From the NCBI GenBank assembly GCA_030340625.1, contig JAOPHQ010005765.1, positions 1-64,000 on the forward strand: a stretch of DNA of 64,000 bases. Direction: 5' to 3'. Below the pieces are notes generated by a model. The model was not told the DNA's origin. It ran no database searches and saw only the letters and a list, made by a program, of their open reading frames with translations. Position 1 is the first letter of the stretch. Each line of letters begins with the position of its first letter. Positions 1-12,500 of this stretch are shown here, piece by piece. The position numbers and the translations under genes were made by a program. Source of the DNA: Merluccius polli (taxonomy: Eukaryota > Chordata > Actinopteri > Gadiformes > Merlucciidae).

Positions 1-249
1 GCCGGGTTAGAGCAGAGGACAATACATGGCTGAGGAAAAAATCTGATGAACAGTATTACTGGAGTTTAAAACTTTTAAATAGTGTTGAATAGTGGGACTG
101 AAGTTTAAGACTGCATGGACGATTGGACACCTCCTTCTGGGTTCTTCTGTTCTTTTCATGCTCTTACACAGGCACAGGCACACACACACACACACTCTTC
201 TAACTAAGTACAGAGGTTTTCAGGGCACAAGTGGAGCATGGTCTCACAC

Positions 250-327
250 CTCTCTGTTGAGCTGATCCTCCAGGGTCATCTTACTGCCTTGAAGGTCGGT
301 CACCAAGTCCTCCAGCCGACCTCTGAC
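250..327 (-). CDS. ankrd26: ankrd26 coiled-coil exon 34 (last in window)
   Basis: 78 bp encoding VRGRLEDLVTDLQGSKMTLE and DQLNRE. Acceptor TCCACAG, donor GTGTGA. The rest of the tail and the stop codon lie beyond the window. Confidence 0.82.
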
Positions 328-3300
328 CTGTGGAAATATCACCAGGAGATGCTTCAGAAGACGCTTCAGAATCCGCTTCAGCTTCTATGTACGATATATT
401 TTGTGGTAGCAGTGAATCAAGTCAAGTGTATTTATAGAGCCAAGGAAAGTGGTCAAGGAAACAAAAACCCCAAATCTTGGTGGTAAAAGAAAGAAACCTT
501 CCAGGATGTAGGAAGTAACAACAAAAAGCTTCATGCGTCATGCAGGCTTGAGGAGGAAATAAGAAACCCCAAGTCTAGAAATAGGAAGAACACAAGATCC
601 CATCACCCAGAAAACCCTCAAACCGGTAGTAAGATAGGAAGCCCATATCTAGATCCACTTTCTATAGGGATTTTCTTTAAAACAAATGTGAACCCACAAA
701 GAGAGACTAAGCCTAGATCCAAAATACCAACCCTGCCTCCAGGACTGTCAGATGGCTGTGGAAATGAATTCAACAAGTCATCAACATACATAAACATTGA
801 GGACACCGCCACAGCTTTATGTGTACTGCCCTTCGTCACAGTGACACCCTTAATTTGGTCTTATTGGTCTTGGTTGAAATGCAGTACCTCTGATGTAACT
901 ATTCTAGTGATCTTTGTATTCTGATTCCTATAACTACCCTGCAGTCTGTCCAGTTTTTTTAGAAACAATGTTGTGCATACCTGGAATTTTGTTATATTGA
1001 TTTGTACGCTTTCATTGCACTCACTTGTAAGGTGCAAGTCTACTGAATGGCTATATGTAAATGTGATGCTTAGCTGTTAGCTCGTTGGTCAGCATCCTTA
1101 CCACCGTAGCCTCATGGGCTCCCTTCTGCAGTGCCTCGATCTTGTTAGCCTGCTGCTTAGCCGCCGCCTCCAGCCTGGCGTTCTCTATCTCCAGCCTGGA
1201 TGATGTGGTACAACATTTATATTATGTTATTGTATTGCAAAATTGTATTTTTACAGATATTGCAATTGCGATATGATTCACTATTAGTGGGTGGGAATGA
1301 TAATGTTTGCATCACAATTTTAATTTTCATTGAAATGACTATTAAAATCATGATGTGACATTCGTTGGGGTGTGTACCAAACAAACATGTTTTCTTACAT
1401 CGGAAGAAAAAAATGTGTAGGCCAGGGCATCTCTGCAGCACTTCATTTATAATGGTGTTATACAGTTACATTTACACATTTTACCCTAAAAATTGCCATA
1501 TTGCGATTTTGATGATATTTCGATGAATTGTTCAGTGTTCAGTGTTTGCGTGCGTGCGTGCACCTCTGCACAGCCTCCTCCAGTTGCTTGACGGTGGTGT
1601 CTGAGCCTGCGGAGGTGGACAGCGCCTCCCGGAGCTTCTGATCGGCTGTGGCGAGCTGGCGCTCCCGGTCGTCTAGCGTGGCCTTCAGAGCGCTGAGCCG
1701 CCGCTCGGCCTGCACGTACTGGTCCTCGCTCTCGTCCAGCTGCCAGGACGCAGGTCAGGGGTCACAGAGGTCAGAGAGGGCAGAGGTCAAAGCGATATAC
1801 ATTACAGTGGTTAGGCTTGGCATTCACTGAGGTGAAAAGTAGCAACGAGTTGCGTTTGAATGCTTGAGCTACCTCTACCATCTGTAATGTTGACTTGTTG
1901 ACTAATGTTGACACTTTTTGCATTTACATTGCTACTACTCATATTGTGCACTAGTGCTGCACCGATGAGTTGATTAGTCTATCAACAGAAAATTAATCAA
2001 ATCAAATTTGTATTATATACATATATCGTTTAGGTCATTTATCGTTTATTTATAATTGCAGCCGTATTGTGTACATGGATATCATTTTACACTTATTTAC
2101 ATTTTTCATCCCTTTAATTTGTACTACTTTGTGTTGTTCTTTCTGCTGTGACACCCGAAGTTCCCATCTGGGATTATTAAAGTTAGTGCATGCTTAGCTC
2201 ACCGGTGGATGCAAGACGCAGTAAGCAGTTGCCTACCTTTCCCCTGAGTCTGTCCTGGTCCTTGGAGAGACGGGCCTTCTCCTCCTCCAGGTCGTTGCGG
2301 TAGCGCGTGTTCACCTCCAGCGACGCCTCGCTCATGGACAGCTTCTTCAGAGAGTCAGCCAGCTCCTGCTGCAGCTGCCTCACAGTGGACTGCTCAGACA
2401 GAGAGAGACAGAGGGAGGCAGGGAGAGAGAGAAGGACACACAGATAAAGATAAAGATAAAGAGAGAGGAAGAGAGAGACAGCCAGATAGAGAGAGAGTGA
2501 GAGGGCAAGAGAGATTAGGACAGACAGAGAGACAAAGAGAGAGCAAAAGAGAGACATAAAGTGCATGTCCTGATCAGACAGGAGGAGAGAGGGCTCTTGA
2601 GCTGGCCATTGGCATACGGATGGCATGCTAAAAGTGTCTGTCGTTGGAGGAGACGATTCGAGCCAGTGGTAATCCTCTTTACTCCCTCACCTCTCTCCTC
2701 CGACAGCCTTTATACCTGCTCCCCCTCTCTCTCTCTCCTCCGACAGCTTGTCTACCTGCTCCCTCACCTCTCTCTCGGTCTTCTCCTCCTCTAGCTTGTA
2801 CACCTGGTCCCGCAGGTCGCCCGCCTTGCCCGCCAGCTCCCGGCTGCGGTCCTCCGCCATCTGCACGCGCCCCTCGCCGTCGGCCCGCAGCTGGCTCACC
2901 AGGTCACCGAAGCGCTCCTGGGCGTCGGTGACGGCCCGCTCCTTGGCCACGCCCTTGTTCTGCGCCTCCTCCAGCTGCTGTCGCAGCAGCGCCGCATCGC
3001 TCTGCACCTGCGCCAGCCGCTCCTGTGTGGCCTCCAGGCGGGCCGAGGAGCGCGTGGCCAGCTCCTTCTCCGCCCGCAGCGCCTCCTCCAGCTCCCGGCA
3101 GCGGGTGGCCACCGCGTCCCTCTCCCGCTGACCGGCCTCCAGCAGCAGGCTCTTCTCTGTCAGCTGCAGGGCGGCGCGGTGCACCTCATTCTCCAGGCCG
3201 TTGGCCCGCGTCTCCGCCTTGGCCAGCCGCTGGGAGAGACCCCCCACCGCATCGCGCTGGCCTGCCGCCTCGCCTGCACCAACACAACAAGGAGTACCTT

Positions 3301-3360
3301 TAGTACAGGCCAGCTTTGCTTTGTTCTCATAGCTGCCATTATATACAGTATATATATACA

Positions 3361-3408
<48 letters not shown>

Positions 3409-3515
3409 ATGTCATTTTGTGGACACTTAGATCTAAAGCACCTTACAATACAGTGTGTGCATCCTTTCACAAACAAACAGTCCTTGCATCTTCAAGCTGA
3501 CTCATGACATGCATG

Positions 3516-3583
<68 letters not shown>

Positions 3584-6500
3584 ATAACCCTACTTGTGGT
3601 CTTATCTCGCAGCCGCTGGTGCTCGTCCCTCTCACGGAGCAGGTTCTTCTCCGTGTCGGCCCGGGCCGCCTGGCACCGCTCCGCCTCCTGCAGCGCCCCG
3701 GCCAGCCGCGTGCGCGCCGACTCCAGCTCCGCCTCCAGCACCTCGCGGGCCTGCCGCTCGTGCTCCAGCCGGGCCGCGGCCGGCACTCAGCTCCGTCTTC
3801 AGGGCGCCGAGCTGCCCGTTGTACTGGAACACCGTCTGGGTCAGCGCCTCCTCGTTGAGGCGCAGGTCGCGCCGCGCGTCCTCCAGCCGCTCCTCGAGGG
3901 CCTCCCGCTCCTCCGCCCGCCGGCTCTCCTCCTGGGCGGCGGCGGAGCGGCCGTGCTCCAGCTCCGTCCGCAGCGCCGCCAGCTCCTCGTGCATCGAGGC
4001 CGTCTGCTGCACGAGGGCCTTCTCCCGGTCGCTGGCCTCCGTCAGCTGGGACAGTGCCTGGAGGGGAGTGGGGAAGCAGAGAGATCAAAGATGTAAGCGA
4101 TGATGTACAGCGAGCCGGTCATTATTGCAAAACAAATCCCGACAGGGGGATACAGGCCCCCGACACAAACAACTAAAAAATGATTTTAATGGAAATATCG
4201 TGTATCTGTCTTTCAAATTGTCGATGGTGATAAGGGAGGGAGTGGGGGTGTGTGGCCTGTATGAAATAAGCAAACCGACGGCTTTCCAAGCTATATCTAG
4301 TTGGTGACCATCATTTTTGATCGCAGAAAGACCTTCGCAAAATACGGCAACACGGGACCCCCACGAGGTGCTCATACCGGCGTGTGAGTTCGGGAGCTTA
4401 CCCACGTGCTCCAGGCCTCTCCTCCTCGATCTCCTGCTGCTTGCGGAGGTGGCTGCTGAGCAGGTTCTCCTGCAGGGCCCGGGCTGTGCGCTCCTGGGCC
4501 AGCAGCCTCTGGGTCTCGCTGAGGTCCTCTTCCAGCTGCAAAATGGACACGTCGATTTACTCAGCTGTTCCTCAGATCACAGAGCCAAGGTTGGTAATGA
4601 TGATATGAACACCTTGTGATATGAACCAAGGAACTAAAAACAGTTGTCTTAAAATGAGGCAGGCACTTTTTACCCTGTGTCATCAAAGCGACCTCTCATA
4701 TTCTTAAAGGGCCCCTATTTTACCACCAGCTGGCAGGTCAACAACATAACAATTACAATATAGTTTAAATAAAAATAAAATAAAAATGCAATGTCCACAC
4801 ACTTGAATAGATAGACACAGGAGCTGGAGATTTAATAATGGGTTCAGCTCTGGTGTTAAAGTGCACTGTGTACAGTTGTTAAAGTGCACAAAAGGACAAC
4901 ACTCAAGAAAGGTGGTAAAGTAGGGACCACTTTGAACGGTCAGGCAGTGAGGAGTGTGGAGCGGACGGGCGACCTGTTTCATGTTGTTCAGCAGGGTCCT
5001 CCTCTCCAGCTCCAGGCTCCGGAGGGCCAGCTCCACCTTCTGCCTCTCCTCCACCTCCGTCTGCTGATGCTCCTCGGCCCGCCGCAGCTTGTCCCGACCG
5101 GTGTCGTATAGCATGGAGGCGTTGCGCCGGTTCTCCTGCTCCTGCTTCAACTTAAACCTGCAGCAAAGGGGCCAGGAGTTCAATACCATCTCACTCCTTG
5201 TGAGTGATCGTGTGTGTGTAATGAATCTTTATAAAACAGATAGTTCCGGTCCTTGATCCTGAATGGCTCTAAGCTGTTGTAAAATACTCCATATACACCT
5301 ATGACTGCATACTATGAAAATACTAGGAAATCTTACTAGGTACTCTATATTAATCATTTTAATAATGCATTTATCATATTTATATATTATAATATATATA
5401 TAAATATATATTACAGTGATTTTAGAACAGCTAGGGGGCGTTGTTAGGCAAGGCACCAACAGCTACAGGTCCCCTAGCTGTTTGTGCCTTGCCTAACAAC
5501 GCCCCCTAGCTGTTCTAAAATCACGATGGCTTATTGCATGATTACTTCCTACCTGAGGTTGTCCACCTCGGTCTGCAGCTCCAGCTGCTGCCGTTCCAGG
5601 GCAGACTTGGCCTCTCTGAGGTCCTCCAGGGTGCCGCTGAGCTCCCTCCTCTCCCCCTCCAGCTGGCTCACCTTGTGGCTCAGGTGGCCGTGGCGGCCGC
5701 GCGCCTTCTGGATTGAGTTCTCGTACTCGTGGAAGATGTTCTGCAGCTTCACCATGCTGCTGGAGTCTGGGGGAGGCGGTGGAGGAGGCAGTGGAGGACA
5801 GGAGGAAGGAGGTTAGTGAGCACCCGCTTGTTTTTTTGTGTCAACAAACGATCACATGCAAGCATCAGCAGAAATGTTCCCTCCTACTCTCGAGACATTA
5901 CATGCCTCGACTCACCATTCAGACACCGGTTGGTTGTTTGGTTATATTTGCATGATACATGTTCTAATTGTAGAATTAGATATGATACATCACAGCTAAT
6001 TTTTTTGTGATCCATGTACCTCAAAGCGAGAATATCGTTTCATGTCAGTGCTGTAGTAAGTGCAGGGAGTACAAGCATGTGGAAGTTTACCTGAATGAAA
6101 ACTACTGTTCCATTAATAAAGGCCATGTTTATCATCATAACCATGAAATATAGCGACCAAAGCAACAGCATGGCTCTGTGTGCTGTGCACTACCACTTTA
6201 TTGGACAACATATAAAGACAAAGTCTATGGGCTATAAGCGACATCTGTCCTTGGCTAACAAAAGCGAACAAAAGCATGATGGATGGTCTGGAGGCAGTAA
6301 CCTGCATACCCAGAACGGTGGAGTCTAACTTCTGGATGAGCATGGAGGCGTGGCGGTAGCCTGAGGCGGGGGACTCGATGTCGTCTGTGGGGGTGTCCGA
6401 CGACTGCGTGAGCTCATCTAGGTCCTCAGCCAGCTCCATCTCCCCTCCCATCATGTTCTGAATATGCACGATTGATAAAATGTATTCAAAAAAATGAAAA

Positions 6501-9500
6501 CAATGGTTGTGGAAGAAATTATATAGGTTTGATTGTTTGTCATAAAAACGCACTACTACTGTATATGGAGTTCACCAGCTGTCAATTCTCTCCACCGAGT
6601 GCACATTACAAATATGTGACACTGTTCTCCCCTTGCCCTAGTTTGAGCCTAGATGGACGCACATTTCCATCTTCACCTGTGGTTATGACCTTATATTTTT
6701 GCCAAACTTTACTACTCCTCCTTCCATTATTTCTCTATAAAATGTTGTATCTTTGCATCTCCTTGATGTACTTTGAAGACTTATGGCCATGCTGTAATTA
6801 GCCATCTACTCCATCTACAATAGAACTCTTTTAGAGTATCAGATACTTTTTCAACAATGGTTCATCATGATACATATCACCTGTTGAACTATGACGTTTC
6901 TTCGCGTGGGTGTTAGCATTGGGCTTAAAAAAAAAAAAGACAAAGGAAACAAACACAAGCAGGCATGGATGGCAGGGACTTTACCTCATCTAGCCGGCGG
7001 CATGCTGACGGAGACCTGGAGCGAGACAAACACAAGACAAAACAAACAGAAAGAAACATGGGTGTTTTGAACAGCAATGACACCATCCACCTTTGCAGGG
7101 TTCCTGTTCCTGTATGAGCTTGCAGGGAGGGGGGCCTGTAAGTCGAAGTGCAGTGGTACAAATGCAGCATGCTAGGTTTCATCGGTTAGAAAGCTTGGCC
7201 ATGCAACTAGATCGAGAGTAAGACGGAGCAGAGAGGTGAAAGAATAAATCCGGGGTTATCTTCCTGCTTTCCTCGCAGGGTTCCACATGTTAGGAGACGA
7301 GAGGAAAGTAGAGTGCCATCGAAAGAGGTGGGAAAAGTAGTGGGCGACTGGAGCGCCAGGAGATACTGGATATATATATATATATACCTTCCTTCACTGT
7401 CCGAAAGGTCACTTAGAGTGCTATCGTCAAACACAGAGAGAGGGTCTCCGTTAAGGTGGGCCACAGTCCAAGGGGTACTGCATGCCCTCGGGCCCCCCAT
7501 GGACAGCTGTGAGGGCCCCTGTAGAGACATGGCGTCTCTGTCCCTGTGGGGGTTCTGCTGGACTGGCACTCGAAGCAGCACCGGTTCTCTGTTGACGCTA
7601 GGGAGAGCAGCAATATATCTGGCGGTGAGCGGGGAGACGGCCAATCACAAGACAGCACGCCACAATATGGCGGCGCTGGGAAATACTGGGAAATTTCTCC
7701 CTCCTGCATTTGTTTTTTTAACAGTAGTGCCTCAGGATGATGAGGGAAACTTGGGGAACTATTATTTTTCATAGAAAATGTAACACGCTCTGGTACTACT
7801 CCCTTCTAATAAGGATACAACTAAAAATCTGTAAAACTAAATGTGTAACAGCCTACCTTCGCAACCACAAATAAAAAAAACACACAAAACACAAACTCAT
7901 ACCTCCTTGGACTTTTCACCGCCGGCCTTTGGACAGGACTCTCGTGGGGTGCGAGCGGCCCTCCTTCCCCAGGACTCGAGCCGTTCGCCCCGGCCTGACT
8001 TCCCGACTCTGGCTCCGGTTTCTCGGCTCCTCGCTCTTCCTCCTCGGCCGCTCCCCCGGCGTCCCAGGAAGCGCTGGAACGCTGCGCCGGCATGGCGGCT
8101 CGCAAATCTTTGGAGAACTGAACAAATACAAAAAATAATAAGAAAAAGAAAAAGAAACAAGTGTCAAAGTGTTGCTAGAGGAATAAACCACAATGAAGCA
8201 AGCATACAGGCCGGCCTTAAAAATGTGCTTCGAGCGGGTACACTCGGCCATACATAATTCAGTGGCTATTCTCAGGAGACCCAACACCTTAGCGTGCAGC
8301 GCTGCATGTCGGCTAATTACTGCCGCCCATCACTAGCATGCGTGGATGTCAAACGATCCTTGTAGTATTTGGTGTGCTTAATGAAGGAACAACAGCTATG
8401 GGACACACATGTTCCTACATTTGACTTAATCATGGACATAACACGTCCAAGAAGACGACGACGCGCAACATTTAGAAGGCCGGCCAAAAGGTCTCATAAC
8501 TGTTAATGACGACAACAACAAAAACGGCATGCTGAAAACGGATTAAAACGATGACGACTGACAGCGACTCGACAGGGCTTCTTTTCGGACGGAAAAGAAG
8601 AGACTTCGGCACACAAAGTTCACACCACAAACACTATTGCATCTCAGTAGACGTGGGAGGCTACGTGTCAAGCTCATGCGTTATACACAGAACACAGTAC
8701 AGTACTGAAGGACGTATGTAACACAGCTCCATACTGTAAGAGAGGCCCAAAGCCATCTTAGTCTGAATATCTAAATACTAATGTTCTAGTCGTATTGCAA
8801 GTGGTTATAGGAACTAAGAAACTTCTGAAGTTTGGGTCAATATCACTCAAGAACACAGCCGTGTCAGGACAGACACAAAATAATGTTTTTTAATTTTCGT
8901 GTCCAAAATAGACTTAACCAAAATTCGCGCTCTGTGTGCTTTCGGCTTTAGACAGACTTTGAACCACTTGGGGACATGAACTAGCCTAAAAAGACCATGG
9001 TTTGGGCCTGGTCTCACCCTCAAAAGATCAGACAATGAAAAGCATGAAGAGAAACACAGGCAATCTATAAGAAGGCACTAGAGTGGGTGGCGACCGCCCT
9101 CTACCTCTTCCTCAAGTCTGAGCTCATCTCTCATGGTGGAGCCCCCGAACGCTCCGATCGGCATCTGCACATCTGCATCCAACCCGTGCACATCTGCATC
9201 CAAACTCTGCGAGTCCACTTCCTGGTGTTCTTCCACCACACCCGCTGAAGCGGCGGGATGCGCAGTAGGTAGGCAAGTCTGAGTATGCGCAAACTCATTC
9301 AAATCACTCGCTGAGGCCCGCGTGGCTCCACCTCTCCTGGTCGACCGCCCGCCATCGGTCATCCTCGGAGGACGGCGGTTTGATCTCAGAACCAGGGTCA
9401 GGACCGGTTACCACCGGTGACAACAGAGTGTCTTTCGAGTCTCCGTCGTCCGTGGTGTGGGATCCCACAGAGGGTGGCGGCGACGGAGAGCGGCTCCTCT

Positions 9501-12500
9501 GGGAAATACCTGGGCCCTCGCTCAGGAGGCCCGGGTCCCTGGCCGTGATGTCATCATCACCACCACCGCCGCCGTGGTCGTGGTCTTGGTCACTATCCGG
9601 GGCTTCGCAGGCCTGAGTACTGGGCTCGCTCAGGGAGTCCTCCGGGCCAGACTCCCTCTGTTCCGGTATGGTGCGGAGGGCCGCGCTTCTGGCCATCGCC
9701 ATGGGTCGCATGATCGGCTCCCCCTCCTCCTCCTCTTCGTCACTCGACATTTCATCCACCGCAGGGAACTCGGGTCTGCTCGGCTCTTGTCCTGGGATGG
9801 CGAGGTCTGGGGAAGAACTGGGCCGCGCCAGTTCTCCAAACTTCTGCTTCAGCTCTGCAGCCACGTCCCTGAAGGTGGATTTCACCTCCCTCTTCTCCAC
9901 CTCCACCCACAGGTTCTCGTATCGGTTTTCCCAGGGATGTTCCCCGGTGGATCCACGCTGTTCCTGGTGGGGGTCTGGGATTTCCTGAGGTGGGGGTTCC
10001 TCGGTGGCTTCCCTTTCCTGTTTGGGGTCTGACATGTCGGGGACTATCTCGGATGTACTTTCACTCCCCTTCGATGGGTGAGGAAAATAGAGGGCAAAAC
10101 GCAATGCACAAACAAAGACAAGACGATAATGCATAGACCAAGTGTTGGCTGCCACAACAGATTCATATACAGACACATACACATACAGTTAAGCCCGAAA
10201 TTATTCATACCCCTGGCAAATTTGGACTTAAAGTTACTTTTATTCAACCAGCAAGTTTTTTCTTGATTGGAAATGACACAGGCGTCTCCCAGAAGATAAT
10301 ACGACGATTTACAAGAGGCATCATTGTGGAAAAAAATATTTCTCAGCTTTTATTTACATTTGAACAAAAAGTGGCATGTCCAACATTATTCATACCCTTC
10401 TTAATAATCAACAGAAAAGCCTTTATTGGCTATTACAGCAATCAAACGCTTCCTATAATTGCTGACCAGCTTTTTGCATGTCTCCACTGGTATTTTTGCC
10501 CATTCATCTTTAGAGATGAGCTCCAACTCTTTCAGGTTGGAGGGTCTCCTTGCCATCACCCTGATCTTTAGCTCCCTCCACAGATTCTCAATCGGATTCA
10601 AGTCAGGACTCTGGCTGGGCCACTGAAAAACGTTAATTTCTTGGTCCGCTAACCATTTCTTCACCACTTTTGCTGTGTGTTTTGGGTCATTGTCATGCTG
10701 AAATGTCCACTGGTGTCCTAGGCCAAGTTTCTCTGCAGACTGCCTGATGTTGTTTTTGAGAATCTTCAAGTATTGCTCTTTGTTCATGGTGCCGTTCACT
10801 GTGATTAAGTTCCCTGGTCCATTGGCTGAGAAATACCCCCAAAGCATTAGGTTCCCACCACCATGTTTGACAGTGGGGATGGTGTTCTTAGGGTTAAAGG
10901 CTTCTCCTTTTTTACGCCAAATGAAGGACACATCATTGTGGCCAAACAATTCCATTTTTGTTTCATCTGACCATAAAACAGAGGACCAGAAGGCTTCTTC
11001 TTTGTCCAGATGAGCTTTTGCAAAGGCCAAGCGGGCTTTTGTGTGCCTTATCTGGAGAAGGGGCGTCCTCCTTGGTCTGCGTCCGTGGAACCCTGCAGTG
11101 TGCAGTGTCCGTTGGACTGTCTGCCTTGAGATGTTGCCACCGGCAGAGCCCAGACTCACCAGGATGGCCTTGGTGGTGGTCCTTGGATTCTTTTTCACCT
11201 CTCTGACTATCCTCCTGGCCAGCACAGGTGTCACTTTTGGCTTCCGACCACGTCCTCTGAGATTTTCCACAGTGTGGAACTTCTTGTATTTTTTAATAAT
11301 ACTTTGCACTGTAGACACTGGAACTTGAAAACATTTCGATATGGCCTTATAGCCCTTTCCTGACTTGTGAGAAGCCACAATGCGCAGCCGCAGGTCCTCA
11401 GAGAGCTCCTTTGTCTTAGTCATGACTGTCCACAAACCAACTGCAGAGACTGCTGCTTGCTTTTAACCTGTTGAGTTGATTAAAACAGCTGTTCCCAATG
11501 AATCAGGGTAATTAGGATGCTTTAGAACAGCAGTACTAATTGGAATGGTATAGCACTTTGGATTTTCCCATAGACTGTGACAGCTTGCAAAGGGTATGAA
11601 TAATGTTGGACATGCCACTTTTTGTTCAAATGTAAATAAAAGCTGAGAAATATTTTTTTCCACAATGATGCCTCTTGTAAATCGTCGTATTATCTTCTGG
11701 GAGACGCCTGTGTCATTTCCAATCAAGAAAAAACTTGCTGGTTGAATAAAAGGAACTTTAAGTCAAAATTTGCCAGGGGTATGAATAATTTCGGGCTTAA
11801 CTGTATATATATATATATATTCACTTCATGAGATTGCAGACACCGTGCTTCATACACAGAAACAACTGATTGTTGCTAGGAAAATCAACCCATAGTTGCT
11901 CTGATTTTCCTTTTGTTGTAAAGGTCTGTAAAAGCATAATATGTCATATGGGTTGATCTTGCCTATCAAACTGTTTAACAATGTAATTTGGACACAGATA
12001 AAACAGTGCGGGTGATTGAATGCCAAGGACTTGAGTCAATGTTTTAACGATGAGTCACCTGTTTATGCTGCGTTTCTGGCTCTGGGCTGCTCCTCCGTGT
12101 CTGAAGGAGGCTCATCCACAGACAACCCTATTGTGGGGACACCAGGAGAGAGTATTAACCAGAGTGAAGGACATGCATACCCAAATAGCACCTGCTTAAA
12201 GCACCCTGGGGTGCCTCACCTGCTGTTCTCACGGCAGCCTGAGTCTCAGGTAGATTTGGCCGTTGCTGACTGTCGGATTTAACCGGACTGGGAGAGGTCA
12301 CGTTATCCGAGTCCCAGTCTGACTCTGTCAGAGGAGAGGGATGGAATACAAGTCGTCATACCGGTATCATTTTGACCAATCACCATTACTGTTGGATGTT
12401 GACCTTTACAGGTGGGCTATGATTGGTTGTGGTTTCTCTATGAGTACGAATTTAAATAAAGAATAAGTAGTCATCTCAGTGAAATTCAACATTGATTATA

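Noticed and set aside
3025..4103. Long plus-strand frames across the coiled-coil exons
   Set aside because: GC-rich antisense shadows of ankrd26 exons 29 and 30; no splice logic or protein features of their own.
9078..9104. Reading the frame to the stop at 9078 as the end of ankrd26
   Set aside because: A donor at 9104/9105 keeps phase into exon 22, and the conserved tail exons follow.
10263..10571. Frame sharing its first ~46 residues with one at 11463-11726
   Set aside because: Both lie in the inverted repeats of the Tc1-like element; the similarity is the TIR, not a protein family.
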